A stretch of DNA of 64,000 nt from Chitinophaga sp. (GTDB lineage Bacteria > Bacteroidota > Bacteroidia > Chitinophagales > Chitinophagaceae): contig NZ_JAFAIX010000007.1 in NCBI RefSeq assembly GCF_019236475.1, positions 124,001 through 188,000 on the forward strand, written 5' to 3'. The notes under the pieces were generated by a model. That model saw only the letters and a program-made list of their open reading frames with translations, was not told the DNA's origin and made no database searches. Positions 18,401 to 26,671 of this stretch are shown piece after piece. A program made the translations under genes and the position numbers. Each line of letters starts with the position of its first letter. Positions within the stretch are counted from its first letter, which is position 1.

Positions 18401-18682
18401 GGAGGGCATTACAAAAACATCAAAGTTGCCATACCGATCGCTGGCAAAGGCTATCCATTTGCCGTCGTGGCTCCATACAGGCATCATATCATGCGCTTCA
18501 TGGATGGTAAGTGGAGTGGCTACTCCGCCTTGAACATCTACTTTGTAAATATCTCCTTTATAGCCGAAAGCGATGGATTTCCCATCCGGGGAGATGGCTG
18601 GATTGCGAAGCCATAATGCAGTATCCTGGGCATAGGATGCAGTAGTTAGCAGTAAAGCTGCTCCTGTAATCAATTTTCTCAT
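15467..18682 (-). CDS. Tricorn-like S41 family peptidase with PD40 propellers and PDZ domain
   Basis: 1071 residues with a clean signal peptide (MRKLITGAALLLTTASYA-Q), so periplasmic. Residues about 25-600 carry WD40-like PD40 repeats (NPAISPDGKSIAFGY, PVWSHDGKWIAFASD, FTPDNKQVLFGS, SWSPDGKHLIYAAER) that form two propellers feeding a protease. A tricorn C1 region and PDZ domain (LKTGDIIEKIDGINVSN) follow, then the S41 core. The catalytic Ser/His pair appears as CSHTGG near residue 756 and the nucleophile as GNYSDAY near residue 974, positions close to those of tricorn protease (745/746 and 965). It degrades oligopeptides. Bacteroidota commonly carry this exported form. Separate transcription unit from the upstream LLM gene. 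Confidence 0.93.
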   Translation of the reverse strand: MRKLITGAALLLTTASYAQDTALWLRNPAISPDGKSIAFGYKGDIYKVDVQGGVATPLTIHEAHDMMPVWSHDGKWIAFASDRYGNFDVFVMPSTGGTPVRLTENSAADYPYDFTPDNKQVLFGSVRNPPAANIRFPYRAFKNMYTVPVSGGRATLLSAAGADRAKYNKTGNQLVFQDAKGVEDPLRKHHVSSITRDIWILDLHKNTYTQISDYEGEDLSPVWGDDNQVFYLSERNGKSINLFKSSTSTPAKVEQLTNFNTHPVRDLSRADNNTLCFTYNGEIYTLKTGEQPRKLTINIHNDERTVNSSNLPINGNITSFAISPNGKEMAFVARGEVFVTSVEGNMTKRITNTPQQERMVSWSPDGKHLIYAAERNGSWDIMQTSKVRPEEPYFFNATLLKEEPVIATEAEEFQPLYSPDGKEIAYLENRNILKVYNIASGKSRTIIPAGRNYSYADGDMNFSWSPDSKWLVSDDQRGFTIVKNAVIIAADGQSAPVYPMSGAFGEDNMQWSADGRMLLFLSVRNGRRPLALQGLAESDIYAVFLDKAAYDRFKLSKDEFNLLAGTDAAKDKPAKDADSAKTKAPFQPDFSHLDLRRVKLTVNSASISDFAVNKDVSKVYYMAAFESGYDLWVTEPRTGDTKILAKLGGTPGDIAISKDGNTLFVSNRGGVVKVDANSGKITPVNIGSEIVLQSAKEREYIFQHAWKQVTAKFYDPTIRGIDWKMYRDNYARFLPHISNNYDFAELLSELLGELNCSHTGGYYKPVYNNPDITSSLGLLYDESDKAEGLKVTAILDGGPFDNATSKLKTGDIIEKIDGINVSNRQDWAALLNRKTNQNILISFRSAGSKALTEEVVKPISPLAERELMYNRWLGQMRHVVDSIGKGRVAYVHVRAMDDASFRTVVEEAMGRYRDRDALIVDTRFNGGGWLHDDLHTFLSAKKYLEFAPQGNKIKGGEPLMRWHGISCVVVNEGNYSDAYTFPYVYKQDKLGKVIGMPVPGTGTSVWWETQIDPTMVFGIPMVGNIGHEGKPNENIQLEPDIKVPLRYEDFLNGRDTQIEAAVKEMLTELKK

Positions 18683-18785
18683 TGGCTGATAATCGCTTTA
18701 GTACAGTTGTTTCCAGCGTTAAATTTAGTTGAAATTAAGGGAATTTCATGCGATGAAATGTGGAAGATTGGAGGGCCGAAGACTA

Positions 18786-18793
18786 CGTGTCTC
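18786..18793 (+). repeat. CGTGTCTC intergenic motif, copy 1
   Basis: One of five intergenic copies of CGTGTCTC/GAGACACG in this window (others at 48704, 56471, 56969 and 61364). Its role is unknown. Confidence 0.3.
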
Positions 18794-18830
18794 ACTAAAT
18801 AATTAAAAAAACAAGCAACTGTTTTTTTCT

Positions 18831-18855
18831 CGCCCCTGCCCAGTGGGCAGGGGCG
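18831..18855. repeat. GC-rich hairpin between the LLM and S41 genes
   Basis: CGCCCCTGCCC and GGGCAGGGGCG form an 11-bp perfect stem with a 3-base loop. A similar hairpin with the same CCTGCCC/GGGCAGG core lies at 51251-51280. On the minus strand it follows the LLM stop and may end that transcript, though an A-run rather than a T-run follows. Confidence 0.6.
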
Positions 18856-18897
18856 ACAGGCCGTAAATTTAAGTCTTTCGTACGTGCCTACACGTTA

Positions 18898-19920
18898 TTA
18901 CCGCAGTAGTGGTACAATATCTTTTCCGATCAGGCGGATGGAATTCATTAGTTTTTCATGGGCCAGGTTGGCGTTGTCCATTTGAAAAGTGAGTCGGGAT
19001 ATACCACCGAGGGCTTCGCTATGCCGCAATATTTTTTCTGCTACTTCCTGCGGACTTCCTACCAGCAAGGCGCCTGTAGGACCGGTTTGTGCTTCAAACT
19101 GGCCGCGTGTTACGGGGCCCCAGCCGCGTTCCCTGCCAATTTTGGTGAAAGTTTCTGCATAGCCTGGGAAAAACTCATCCCTGGCTTGTTGTGAGGTTTC
19201 AGCGATATAGCCCAGCGAATGTAGGCCTACCGTCAGTTTTTCGGGCGCATGCCCAGCTTTCTTGCCAGCTTCTCGATAGATATCAATCAGGGGCCGGAAA
19301 CGATGGGTTTCACCGCCGATGATGGCCACCATCAGTGGAAGGCCTAAAGTACCTGCACGAGCGAAGGATTGCGGCGTACCGCCTACTCCCAGCCAGATAG
19401 GCAGCGGATCCTGAACAGGACGAGGATAGATGGCAATATTGTTAAGGGGAGCCCTGAATTTGCCTTTCCATTGCACGGATTCATGGTCCCGGATTTGGAG
19501 GAGCAGATTTAGTTTCTCTACGAAAAGCTCATCATAGTCTTGGAGGTTGAAACCAAAGAGGGGATAGGCTTCCACGAAGGAACCGCGGCCCACCACCATT
19601 TCAGCGCGCCCTCCGGAAATGATATCGAGTGTAGCAAAATTCTGGAATACACGCACCGGATCTGCCGCACTGAGCACGGTTACTGCACTGGTAAGGCGGA
19701 TATTTTTGGTACGAGCAGCGGCCGCCGCCAATATCATCGTGGGAGCGGAGTCCAGGAATTCCTTCCGGTGATGTTCTCCAATCCCGAAAACATGCAATCC
19801 TGCCTGGTCTGCGAGATCAATGCGACGCAGCAAATTTTCCATTTCCCGCATATCCGCTGCGGGATCATGCTGGCCACTCTGCGATTTGGTGGCAGCGAAA
19901 CTATCTATTCCTACTTCCAT
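18898..19920 (-). CDS. LLM class flavin-dependent oxidoreductase (luciferase-like)
   Basis: 340 residues, TIM-barrel luciferase-like monooxygenase (bacterial luciferase family). Motifs: MEVGIDSFAA start, FGIGEHHRKEFLDSAPTMILAA (the GEHH loop at the flavin site), TSAVTVLSAADPVRVFQN, GRAEMVVGRGSFVEAYPLFG and PLPIWLGVGGTPQSF. LLVGSPQEVAEKIL is the C-terminal phosphate-binding region. It uses reduced FMN to oxidise an unknown substrate in the cytoplasm, and needs a separate flavin reductase. A DinB-family gene ends 51 bp upstream of its start on the same strand, so the two may be co-transcribed. Confidence 0.92.
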   Translation of the reverse strand: MEVGIDSFAATKSQSGQHDPAADMREMENLLRRIDLADQAGLHVFGIGEHHRKEFLDSAPTMILAAAAARTKNIRLTSAVTVLSAADPVRVFQNFATLDIISGGRAEMVVGRGSFVEAYPLFGFNLQDYDELFVEKLNLLLQIRDHESVQWKGKFRAPLNNIAIYPRPVQDPLPIWLGVGGTPQSFARAGTLGLPLMVAIIGGETHRFRPLIDIYREAGKKAGHAPEKLTVGLHSLGYIAETSQQARDEFFPGYAETFTKIGRERGWGPVTRGQFEAQTGPTGALLVGSPQEVAEKILRHSEALGGISRLTFQMDNANLAHEKLMNSIRLIGKDIVPLLR

Positions 19921-19971
19921 AGTATGTCCGATTATCTATATTCAGACATTCAAACTACGCAATATGTTCTA

Positions 19972-20430
19972 TTAACGGATAAATTTTCTGATGCGATTGA
20001 TGGCGCTGGCATGCAAACCGTGATGGAAGGCGGAAAAAGCAATGGCTTCATCGAGGCTAGTCACCTCTCCACCTACCAAGGGTGTCCAGTTGGTATATTC
20101 CTTAAATAAACCACTATTATAATCCGCCACAAAATCATCTATGGTATGAATCATGTAGCCTTTCACCTGTTGAATTTGCGCTTGATCGTATGCTTGTTCT
20201 GGTTTGGTACCACGACGGAATGTTTCAATGAATTCCTTATTAATCCGGTAGGGTTGATGGCTGGCCCTATACCAAATTTGTTGGTCGGAGGTAATGAGGT
20301 GGCCCAGGTTCCAGAGGATATTATTGTTAAAGCCTTCTGGAATCAGGTTTAATTGCTCTGCTGAAAACGTATCAAACAGTTCAAGGGCCTGGGTGCGATA
20401 ATTACGAATGATCGTGATGGCATTTTTCAT
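19972..20430 (-). CDS. DinB family protein
   Basis: 152 residues from the ATG at 20430; the in-frame ATG at 20460 adds a poorly conserved decapeptide. Four-helix DinB/YfiT-type metal-binding fold. The first His ligand is in NILWNLGHLITSDQ, and the last two are in FSAFHHGLHASAINRIR near the C-terminus. Members of this superfamily bind Ni or Zn and include thiol-dependent transferases and bacillithiol S-transferases; activity is not predictable here. Cytoplasmic. Probably the first gene of a DinB-LLM unit. A second DinB paralogue is at 50145. Confidence 0.85.
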   Translation of the reverse strand: MKNAITIIRNYRTQALELFDTFSAEQLNLIPEGFNNNILWNLGHLITSDQQIWYRASHQPYRINKEFIETFRRGTKPEQAYDQAQIQQVKGYMIHTIDDFVADYNSGLFKEYTNWTPLVGGEVTSLDEAIAFSAFHHGLHASAINRIRKFIR

Positions 20431-20532
20431 AATGGGAATGAGGTTTAGATAAGGCTGCAAAGTAAAGCAATTGCAGGCAGGGCTGTAAGTATTGCACTGC
20501 CAATTTAGGAACTAAAACGGACAATATAAAAA

Positions 20533-21849
20533 CTAAGGTAGTTCCACTACAAAAACGTACCACATGGTATTGTTGACAGGAAAAGCGTGCATGCTATACC
20601 GATAGCTGAGTGTTTGTAACATACTGAGTACTGGCGCTATAGGCGCAAAGGAAGCCCAACTGAAATAAAGTCGCCCAGAGGGAAGGAGATAATCCTTTGC
20701 TTCCGCTAGGAACCGTTGTAGCAGCACTATCGTAGAATTGTTGCCTTGCCAGATGTCTTCCAGGATGGGAAGGTTACCAAAGATATAATCATATTTCCCG
20801 CTGATATTATCAAATAGATCAGACTGCACCGTCGTGATTTTATCTTCCAGGTGATGAACCGTAATATTCATCAACGTGTTGGAAACCGCTTTGGCGCTGA
20901 TATCTGCGGCTACCACTTTAGATGCGCCTTGTTTACCAGCCAGAATACTGAGTATGCCAGAGCCGCAACCTATGTCCAGTACCGCTTTTTCCTGCATGTC
21001 TGGCAGGAAATTCATGAGGAAAGGAGTGGATCTAGTAAGTTGTTCATCCGGAGAAAATACGCCATCCAATATGTGTAATCGTATATCCTTCACCGGTATC
21101 TCGTAATCCGGATGATCCAAGAGGTAACGCCACGGCGCAAATTTCCTGCGGCAGACGATTACTTTCTGGTATACTTTGAAAGGTTGATCTTGTAAGGTTT
21201 GTTTTAGATAGTTGATGATACTGTGTTTATGCAGACTATAAGGCACTGGGTATTGATCGAAAAACAGGGATAGTGATTGATACAGGGTATCATAATCTTC
21301 ATAGTGAATAGCAGCAGGAATCGTAAATGTAATATGCGGAATGCCGGTTAATGCACTGGCAATCTGCGGATAGGTAGGATGATAATCCCGTTGGATATTC
21401 TGGTAGAAAAATTCTTTTAAGGGGCCATAGTCTTCCTCCTGGCCATTCACCACAATAATGAGGATACCATTGTCTGTGAGGGAATCCAGCATTTTGTCGA
21501 TGGCACTGCGTTTTTGTTGCAGGTAGTAAAATACGTGGGAAGCGATGATGACGTCGAATTTTTTCTCTAGTTGTACATCCTCCCAGGCACCAGTGACGAG
21601 GGTGATATCATCTGGTAATTGCAGTGCTTCCGTATCTTTTTCTACGATCGTATAATCATGAAAGAGGTGGCGTAGATTCCTGGAGAAAACGGGGTCTGTG
21701 CCAACGCCTATTTCCAGGCATGACTGCCAGGATTCCTGACTGATAATTTTAAGGATACTATTGATGATAACGGTTTTTTCATCCGACTGATGAAGAAACT
21801 GGTTAAAATTATCGTGGTTGAAGGACATGGAATCTGTAGCCATATGCAA
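20533..21849 (-). CDS. Protein with two fused class I SAM-dependent methyltransferase domains
   Basis: 438 residues with two separate Rossmann methyltransferase domains. In the first, motif I is CLEIGVGTDPVFSRNL (residues 44-59), followed by IVEKD and FDVIIASHVFYYL. In the second, motif I is VLDIGCGSGILSILAG (290-305), followed by VAADIS and the motif IV segment FGNLPI (357-362), in the place of the NPPY-type motif of small-ribosomal-subunit or PrmC-like enzymes. Between them, around 240-285, lies LLDHPDYE and FSPDEQLTRSTPFLMN. The second half resembles protein or ribosomal-protein methyltransferases. No specific name can be given. Cytoplasmic. Divergent from the MFS exporter gene with 124 bp between starts. 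Confidence 0.8.
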   Translation of the reverse strand: MHMATDSMSFNHDNFNQFLHQSDEKTVIINSILKIISQESWQSCLEIGVGTDPVFSRNLRHLFHDYTIVEKDTEALQLPDDITLVTGAWEDVQLEKKFDVIIASHVFYYLQQKRSAIDKMLDSLTDNGILIIVVNGQEEDYGPLKEFFYQNIQRDYHPTYPQIASALTGIPHITFTIPAAIHYEDYDTLYQSLSLFFDQYPVPYSLHKHSIINYLKQTLQDQPFKVYQKVIVCRRKFAPWRYLLDHPDYEIPVKDIRLHILDGVFSPDEQLTRSTPFLMNFLPDMQEKAVLDIGCGSGILSILAGKQGASKVVAADISAKAVSNTLMNITVHHLEDKITTVQSDLFDNISGKYDYIFGNLPILEDIWQGNNSTIVLLQRFLAEAKDYLLPSGRLYFSWASFAPIAPVLSMLQTLSYRYSMHAFPVNNTMWYVFVVELP

Positions 21850-21973
21850 TTAGTTTTGCTATAAATTACTGCATTACACTGCTTTACTTTTTCACAGGAT
21901 ATTTTTTCGAGAGATGGCCATCGCGCAGCAACAATTTTTCTATTTTAATGTTTGAACTCATAAACGCCTTTTC

Positions 21974-23521
21974 ATGGAACCTGTTGCCTTACGTAGTGTA
22001 CCTGGGAGATGGATTATGGTCACCACCATTCTAGCCTCCACCATGGCTTTTATTGATGGTACTGCGCTGAATGTTGTGCTGCCAGCATTACAGAAAGGGC
22101 TGAAGGCCTCTGCGGCAGAACTGTTCTGGGTATTGAACGGATATATGCTGATGTTGGCCTCCTTAATCCTTATTGGTGGTGCATTGGGAGATAAGGTAGG
22201 GCGCAAGAAAATATTCACGTTAGGGATTGCCATATTTATTATGGGGTCGGCAGCATGTGGACTCGCTTCCTCAGCGGGGATGTTGATTGCATGTCGGGTA
22301 ATACAGGGGATAGGCGGCGCTTTCATGATACCTGGGAGTTTGGCCATTATCAGTGCCAGTATCCAGCAGGATGAAAGGGGGAAGGCCATTGGTACTTGGT
22401 CAGCCTTTACCACATTTGTGACCATGGGCGGCCCCTTATTGGGTGGCGCTCTCGCCGACGCCGGACTCTGGCGGGGGATATTCTTTATCAATGTACCGAT
22501 CGGGCTTGCTGTATTATACTTTCTTCATAAGCATGTAGCAGAAACGCGGGATGAAGATGCTGTAGACAGTCAACCTGATTATCCGGGCGCAATCTTTATC
22601 GCCTGCGGACTCGCAGCATTGACCTTTGGCTTTCTGCGCATGCCGCAGGCGGGATGGAAGGCTGTCTCCGTATATGGATCACTGTTAGTAGGTGTTATTT
22701 TACTCATCGCATTTATTGTCCGGGAAGCCACTTGTCCCAATCCCATGATGTCATTGAAACTTTTCAAGAACAGGATCTTTGCGGGGGCCAACCTGTTGAG
22801 TTTCTTTCTCTATGCAGGTTTGGGAGGAGGCATGTTGTTTTTGGGGCTCAATTTGGTGCAGGCACAAGGCTATACGCAGTTGGAATCGGGGTTTAACTTT
22901 TTGCCTTTTTCCTTATTGATGATTTCATTGTCCAGGTGGATGGGGGCTATGGCAGATAAGTATGGTCCCCGATTTTTCCTGGTAACGGGGCCACTGGTGG
23001 CAGGGGCGGGCCTTTTCCTCTTATCGACCATCCAGCAAACGAAAGGTTTCCCAGATTATTGGACCACTTATTTTCCTGGAATACTAGTATTTGGTTTGGG
23101 GATGTCTATCACGGTATCTCCATTGACGGCTGCGGTGATGGGAGCTGTTAGTCAGCATCAGTCCGGGACTGCTTCCGGCGTGAACAATGCCGTGACGAGG
23201 ATTGCCAGTGTATTTGCCACTGCCATCTTTGGAGCGCTGGCCGTATTATTTTTCTCCGATGCTGTTCATTCTTGCGTGTATACTTTACCGTTATCTCCGG
23301 CAGACAAAGAAGCAGTAGTGTCGCAAGCCAAGAACCTGGGCGATGCTGCCGTGCCGCCGCAAATACCTGCTGCATATCAAAAAGCCATTGCAGCTAATTA
23401 CCGTGATGCCTTTATTAATGCATATGGGAAGGTCATGAAACTATGCGCCTTGCTGGGACTGCTAGCCAGTATGATGGCCTGGATTTTTATTCGCACACCT
23501 AAGTCATCCGCGGAACAGTGA
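21974..23521 (+). CDS. MFS drug exporter, DHA2 (14-span) family
   Basis: 515 residues with 14 predicted membrane helices, as in the EmrB/QacA family. Motif D1 near the start is MAFIDGTALNVVLPALQ, with the family's conserved acidic residue in helix 1; motif A in loop 2-3 is GALGDKVGRKKIF; motif C in helix 5 is the GPLLGGALADAG segment. It expels drugs or metabolites in exchange for protons across the inner membrane. No HlyD-type adaptor is adjacent, so export probably ends in the periplasm. Start ATG 21974. Confidence 0.92.
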   Translation: MEPVALRSVPGRWIMVTTILASTMAFIDGTALNVVLPALQKGLKASAAELFWVLNGYMLMLASLILIGGALGDKVGRKKIFTLGIAIFIMGSAACGLASSAGMLIACRVIQGIGGAFMIPGSLAIISASIQQDERGKAIGTWSAFTTFVTMGGPLLGGALADAGLWRGIFFINVPIGLAVLYFLHKHVAETRDEDAVDSQPDYPGAIFIACGLAALTFGFLRMPQAGWKAVSVYGSLLVGVILLIAFIVREATCPNPMMSLKLFKNRIFAGANLLSFFLYAGLGGGMLFLGLNLVQAQGYTQLESGFNFLPFSLLMISLSRWMGAMADKYGPRFFLVTGPLVAGAGLFLLSTIQQTKGFPDYWTTYFPGILVFGLGMSITVSPLTAAVMGAVSQHQSGTASGVNNAVTRIASVFATAIFGALAVLFFSDAVHSCVYTLPLSPADKEAVVSQAKNLGDAAVPPQIPAAYQKAIAANYRDAFINAYGKVMKLCALLGLLASMMAWIFIRTPKSSAEQ

Positions 23522-23827
23522 TGAAAAGTACCATTATTTGCATGGTAAGTACCTTTTTGATCCAAAGGGCTGCTGTAATTTTACAGTGTAAAACATGATT
23601 ACATTCCCGATTAGCGATAGCAATTATCTTAGCTAGACAGGCTTACTGGAGGCGATTATCCTCAGTGACGGGGGGACAGGCATCAGCAAAATAGGTGCAG
23701 ATAAAGTGGGTGCAGGTTGCAATTTGCATCAGGTGGATAAGGAGGTTGATGCATGCATGGAAATGAGGGTTTTTAAAATCGCAGCGATATAAGATAAAGC
23801 GGGGGCTTAAGCTTGTTTTTGCTTTGA
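23522..23827. other. Gene-poor stretch between the MFS and TonB receptor genes
   Basis: About 300 bp. It holds only a 66-codon minus-strand frame (23643-23843) rich in Cys and His, overlapping the hairpin at 23828; no family or ribosome-binding site supports it. Nothing else was recognised. Confidence 0.4.
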
Positions 23828-23863
23828 GATGGCCTTCCTGCAAGTGGTTTGCAGGAGGCCATC
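23828..23863. terminator. Long hairpin between convergent MFS and TonB receptor genes
   Basis: GATGGCCTTCCTGCAA pairs with TTGCAGGAGGCCATC (15 bp with one bulge, 5-base loop). On the plus strand it is followed by CTTATTTTA. It sits 6 bp from the stop of the receptor gene and can serve both genes. Confidence 0.7.
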
Positions 23864-23869
23864 CTTATT

Positions 23870-25873
23870 TTAGAAACTATATCTTACAGCTACATAAATA
23901 TTCCGGGGAGCCTGTACAAAGTATTTTACAGCACCGTTTTCATCTACCGCGCCATTGTTGTAATACAATTTATTTGTCAGGTTATTGAGGAGGAAAGAAA
24001 AAGTATAACGGGAAAGCATATACTGTATTCTGGCATTCATCAACAGGTAATCATCAATACTAGCAGTATTGGCAAAGTCGATATACGATTTGCCTTGATA
24101 ACGTGCTGAAAGGCCTACCAGTACCTGTTTAAATCGGTAGGTAGCTTCTTGGTTGATGATTAGTGCAGGTGTTAATACCGGACTGAATGTTGTCTTATCT
24201 TCTTTAATCCTGCTATAGTTCCAGGAAGCATTGTTGGTGAGTGTTAACCCTGCACAAGGTTTATAGGTAGCTGAAAATTCCAATCCTGTACGAAAACTAT
24301 TACTCACGTTATTGGTCAGTAGCAGGCCATTAGGGCCAATCTGGCCGTTCAATACAATTTCATTTCTGAATTTCATGTAATAGCCATTGAACTGTACTGC
24401 CAGTTGATGGTATTGCCATTTTATGCCCAATTCTTGGTCTGTTACCGATTCCGCCTTACTGTTGTAGATCAGTGGGCGATGTTGTTCATCCGTTGCCAGG
24501 TCATCATTTCCACCGAAGATATCGTTGCGGGTAGGTTCCCTACCGGTGTTGCCGATGCTGTAATACAGACTAGTATGTTTACCTGCGTTGAAAGATACGC
24601 CTGCACGGGGATTCAGGAAAGACCAATGCATTTGCTCAAAGGGCACGCTGCCTTTGTAATCAAAAGTAGTGTAGCGGTACTGGAGATCTCCGTATAGGGT
24701 AAACCGTTGGAGGTTGTATTCTAGTTTACTGAACGCGCTTATTTCATTTTTATAACCTCGGTTGCGATACAATTCTCCAGCGGTATCATCTTTACCTAGA
24801 TGCCTGCGGGTGTAGATATTGCCGTGGATGCCGGTTGTCCAGTTGAGGTGATTACGGGTGAGGGTATAGTTGCTGAATATACCTGTGAAATGAGAACGGA
24901 AGTTATAATGAAACAGGTTGCCATTAGAGGGCTGGCCCATAAAATTATTTCCATCAAAGCCGTAGCCGCCGTTGAGGTAGGTGTAGTACACGCTGGAATT
25001 GATGGTTGCATGCTCGCTTAAGCGTAGTTGATGTTGGAGTTGTACTAGGCTTTGGAAGAATTCATCTTTTTCCGCTTTGGTATTCGCATTGGCCCGACGG
25101 TTGATTTTTATTAGCGAGTCCGCCACCGGGAGCCATGCCATGCCGTTTTGTTGATGGCCCGCCATGCCGTTCAGTTTCCAGGTACTTTTATCGCCGAAGT
25201 AGGCGCCACTGAGAAAAGCCGATTGCGAGTTGTTGAATGCATGTTCTTTATAACCATCCGTGTGTACTTGGGATGCGCGGGCGTAGAAAGCCTTTCTGTT
25301 TTTTACGCCACTATTGTATTCACCAGAGACGCGGAAGCTGTTCCAGGCGCCATAACCGGCCGTAATGGCGGCGCTGCGGGGCTGTTGCAGATCTGGCGAG
25401 AATAACTGCAAGCTCCCGGCATAACTGGCTGCTCCGTTTTTAGAAGTGCCTGCGCCGCGTTGTATTTGTAGTTTACTGACAGAAGAAAGAATGTCTGGAT
25501 AGTTGGAGAAATACGCGCCTTGGTCTTCCGGTTCATTCAGGGGCATGCCGTCGAGGGTGGTATTGATCCTTGTTTGGTCGATGCCACGGAGCCTGTAATA
25601 GGCGTATCCCTGTTGATTGCCCGCATCGGAATAAACAGTAATAGATGGCGTTTCAGCGAGCAAGAAAGCAGGTTCTTGTCCTGTGTTTTTCTCTTTTAGG
25701 GTACGAATATCCAGGTTCTGGAAGGTAACAGGAGTGGTTTTTTGTGCCTGATAGATGGTGATTTCCCGAAGGTGCTTGGTGCTATCCGAATGGATGGAAC
25801 TTGTATCCTGCGCTTGGGTGGAAAGTCCTGCTAATAGGCACAGGGCTGGGAATAAAAATTGATTTTTCAACAA
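23870..25873 (-). CDS. TonB-dependent outer-membrane receptor
   Basis: 667 residues. A signal peptide (MLKNQFLFPALCLLAGLSTQA) leads to a plug domain, with YRLRGIDQTRINTTLDGMPLNEPEDQGAYF reduced to its key blocks RLRGID and LDGMPLNEPEDQ. The plug ends in IQRGAGTSKNGAASYAG. A 22-strand barrel follows, ending in the aromatic-terminated strand NIYVAVRYSF typical of outer-membrane proteins. It takes up a metal chelate or similar nutrient using the TonB/proton-motive force; FecA-like receptors are the nearest in layout. It lacks the N-terminal carboxypeptidase-like domain of SusC proteins. A good promoter (TTTG-N19-TATATTTG) lies just upstream. No periplasmic binding protein or permease is adjacent. 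Confidence 0.92.
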   Translation of the reverse strand: MLKNQFLFPALCLLAGLSTQAQDTSSIHSDSTKHLREITIYQAQKTTPVTFQNLDIRTLKEKNTGQEPAFLLAETPSITVYSDAGNQQGYAYYRLRGIDQTRINTTLDGMPLNEPEDQGAYFSNYPDILSSVSKLQIQRGAGTSKNGAASYAGSLQLFSPDLQQPRSAAITAGYGAWNSFRVSGEYNSGVKNRKAFYARASQVHTDGYKEHAFNNSQSAFLSGAYFGDKSTWKLNGMAGHQQNGMAWLPVADSLIKINRRANANTKAEKDEFFQSLVQLQHQLRLSEHATINSSVYYTYLNGGYGFDGNNFMGQPSNGNLFHYNFRSHFTGIFSNYTLTRNHLNWTTGIHGNIYTRRHLGKDDTAGELYRNRGYKNEISAFSKLEYNLQRFTLYGDLQYRYTTFDYKGSVPFEQMHWSFLNPRAGVSFNAGKHTSLYYSIGNTGREPTRNDIFGGNDDLATDEQHRPLIYNSKAESVTDQELGIKWQYHQLAVQFNGYYMKFRNEIVLNGQIGPNGLLLTNNVSNSFRTGLEFSATYKPCAGLTLTNNASWNYSRIKEDKTTFSPVLTPALIINQEATYRFKQVLVGLSARYQGKSYIDFANTASIDDYLLMNARIQYMLSRYTFSFLLNNLTNKLYYNNGAVDENGAVKYFVQAPRNIYVAVRYSF

Positions 25874-25890
25874 TTATTGTATTTTTTACA

Positions 25891-25921
25891 CAAATATAAT
25901 TGCTTTTTATATATCCCCAAA
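25891..25921 (-). promoter_or_regulatory. Promoter of the TonB receptor gene (TTTG-N19-TATATTTG)
   Basis: On the minus strand TTTG at 25918-25921 and TATATTTG at 25891-25898 are separated by 19 bases, a full match to the Bacteroidota consensus. The gene starts at 25873, giving a very short leader. Confidence 0.75.
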
Positions 25922-25986
25922 AAGTTTGTGTACGTATAGTCGTTTGTGTTAAAAGAAATCTGCTGACGGATACTTACATTTGGAAC

Positions 25987-26625
25987 ATGGATCATTACCA
26001 GGAAACGTTTAACATATGGAACAAGTTGGCCGCCCGTTACCAGGCGATGTTCATGGACTTGGACATTTACCATCATTCCTACGATTATTTCTGTGGGCAA
26101 TTAGGGGAAACTGCTAAGGTATTGGAGTTGGGCTGTGGGCCGGGGAATATTACTCGTTATTTATTGCAGCAGCGGCCTAGTTGGCAGGTGTTGGCAACCG
26201 ATGTAGCGCCGGCCATGGTGGAACTGGCGGCAGCGGCCAATCCCAGTGCGGAATGCAGGGTATTGGATTGTAGGGAAGTAGCGCACCTGCCTGTTACTTT
26301 CAATGGCATTGTGATTGGATTTTGCATGCCGTATCTCACGGAAACGGATAATCGGCAGTTGATGCGGGATTGTTTTGGATTATTGGAAGACGCGGGTCTG
26401 CTGTACCTCAGTTTTGTACCTGGAGCGCAGGATCGGTCTGGTTATCAGACGGGCAGTAGTGGCGACAGGCTTTATTTCCATTATTATCCGTTGGAGGTAG
26501 TACAGGAGATGTTGTTGCAAGCGGGTTTTGTGTTGTTACAGGATTTCAGTATTGCGTTTCAGCGGAGTGGGGGTGAGGTGGAAACGCATATGGTTTTAGT
26601 AGCGCAGAAAAAGACATTGGGTTAG
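25987..26625 (+). CDS. Class I SAM-dependent methyltransferase
   Basis: About 212 residues from the ATG at 25987 (MDHYQETFNIWNKLAARYQ); the longer frame upstream is not conserved-looking. Motif I is VLELGCGPGNITRYLL, motif II ATDVAPAMVELAA, then DCREVAHLP and the motif IV region IVIGFCMPYLTE. A UbiE/Tam-like small-molecule methyltransferase; the substrate is unknown. A TACATTTG box ends 4 bp before the ATG, so the transcript could be nearly leaderless. Divergent from the TonB receptor gene. Confidence 0.85.
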   Translation: MDHYQETFNIWNKLAARYQAMFMDLDIYHHSYDYFCGQLGETAKVLELGCGPGNITRYLLQQRPSWQVLATDVAPAMVELAAAANPSAECRVLDCREVAHLPVTFNGIVIGFCMPYLTETDNRQLMRDCFGLLEDAGLLYLSFVPGAQDRSGYQTGSSGDRLYFHYYPLEVVQEMLLQAGFVLLQDFSIAFQRSGGEVETHMVLVAQKKTLG

Positions 26626-26671
26626 TGTGCATTTGAAGGGAGGTCAACTTTCAACGGACATTGGCCGTGTG

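Noticed and set aside
23643..23843. 66-codon Cys/His-rich minus-strand frame after the TonB receptor gene
   Set aside because: It overlaps the terminator hairpin, has no ribosome-binding site and resembles no metal-binding or lanthipeptide precursor family; chance cannot be excluded.
25936..25982. Leaderless promoter for the methyltransferase at 25987
   Set aside because: TACATTTG is present 4 bp before the ATG but there is no TTTG at the right distance, so only a note was kept in the gene entry.
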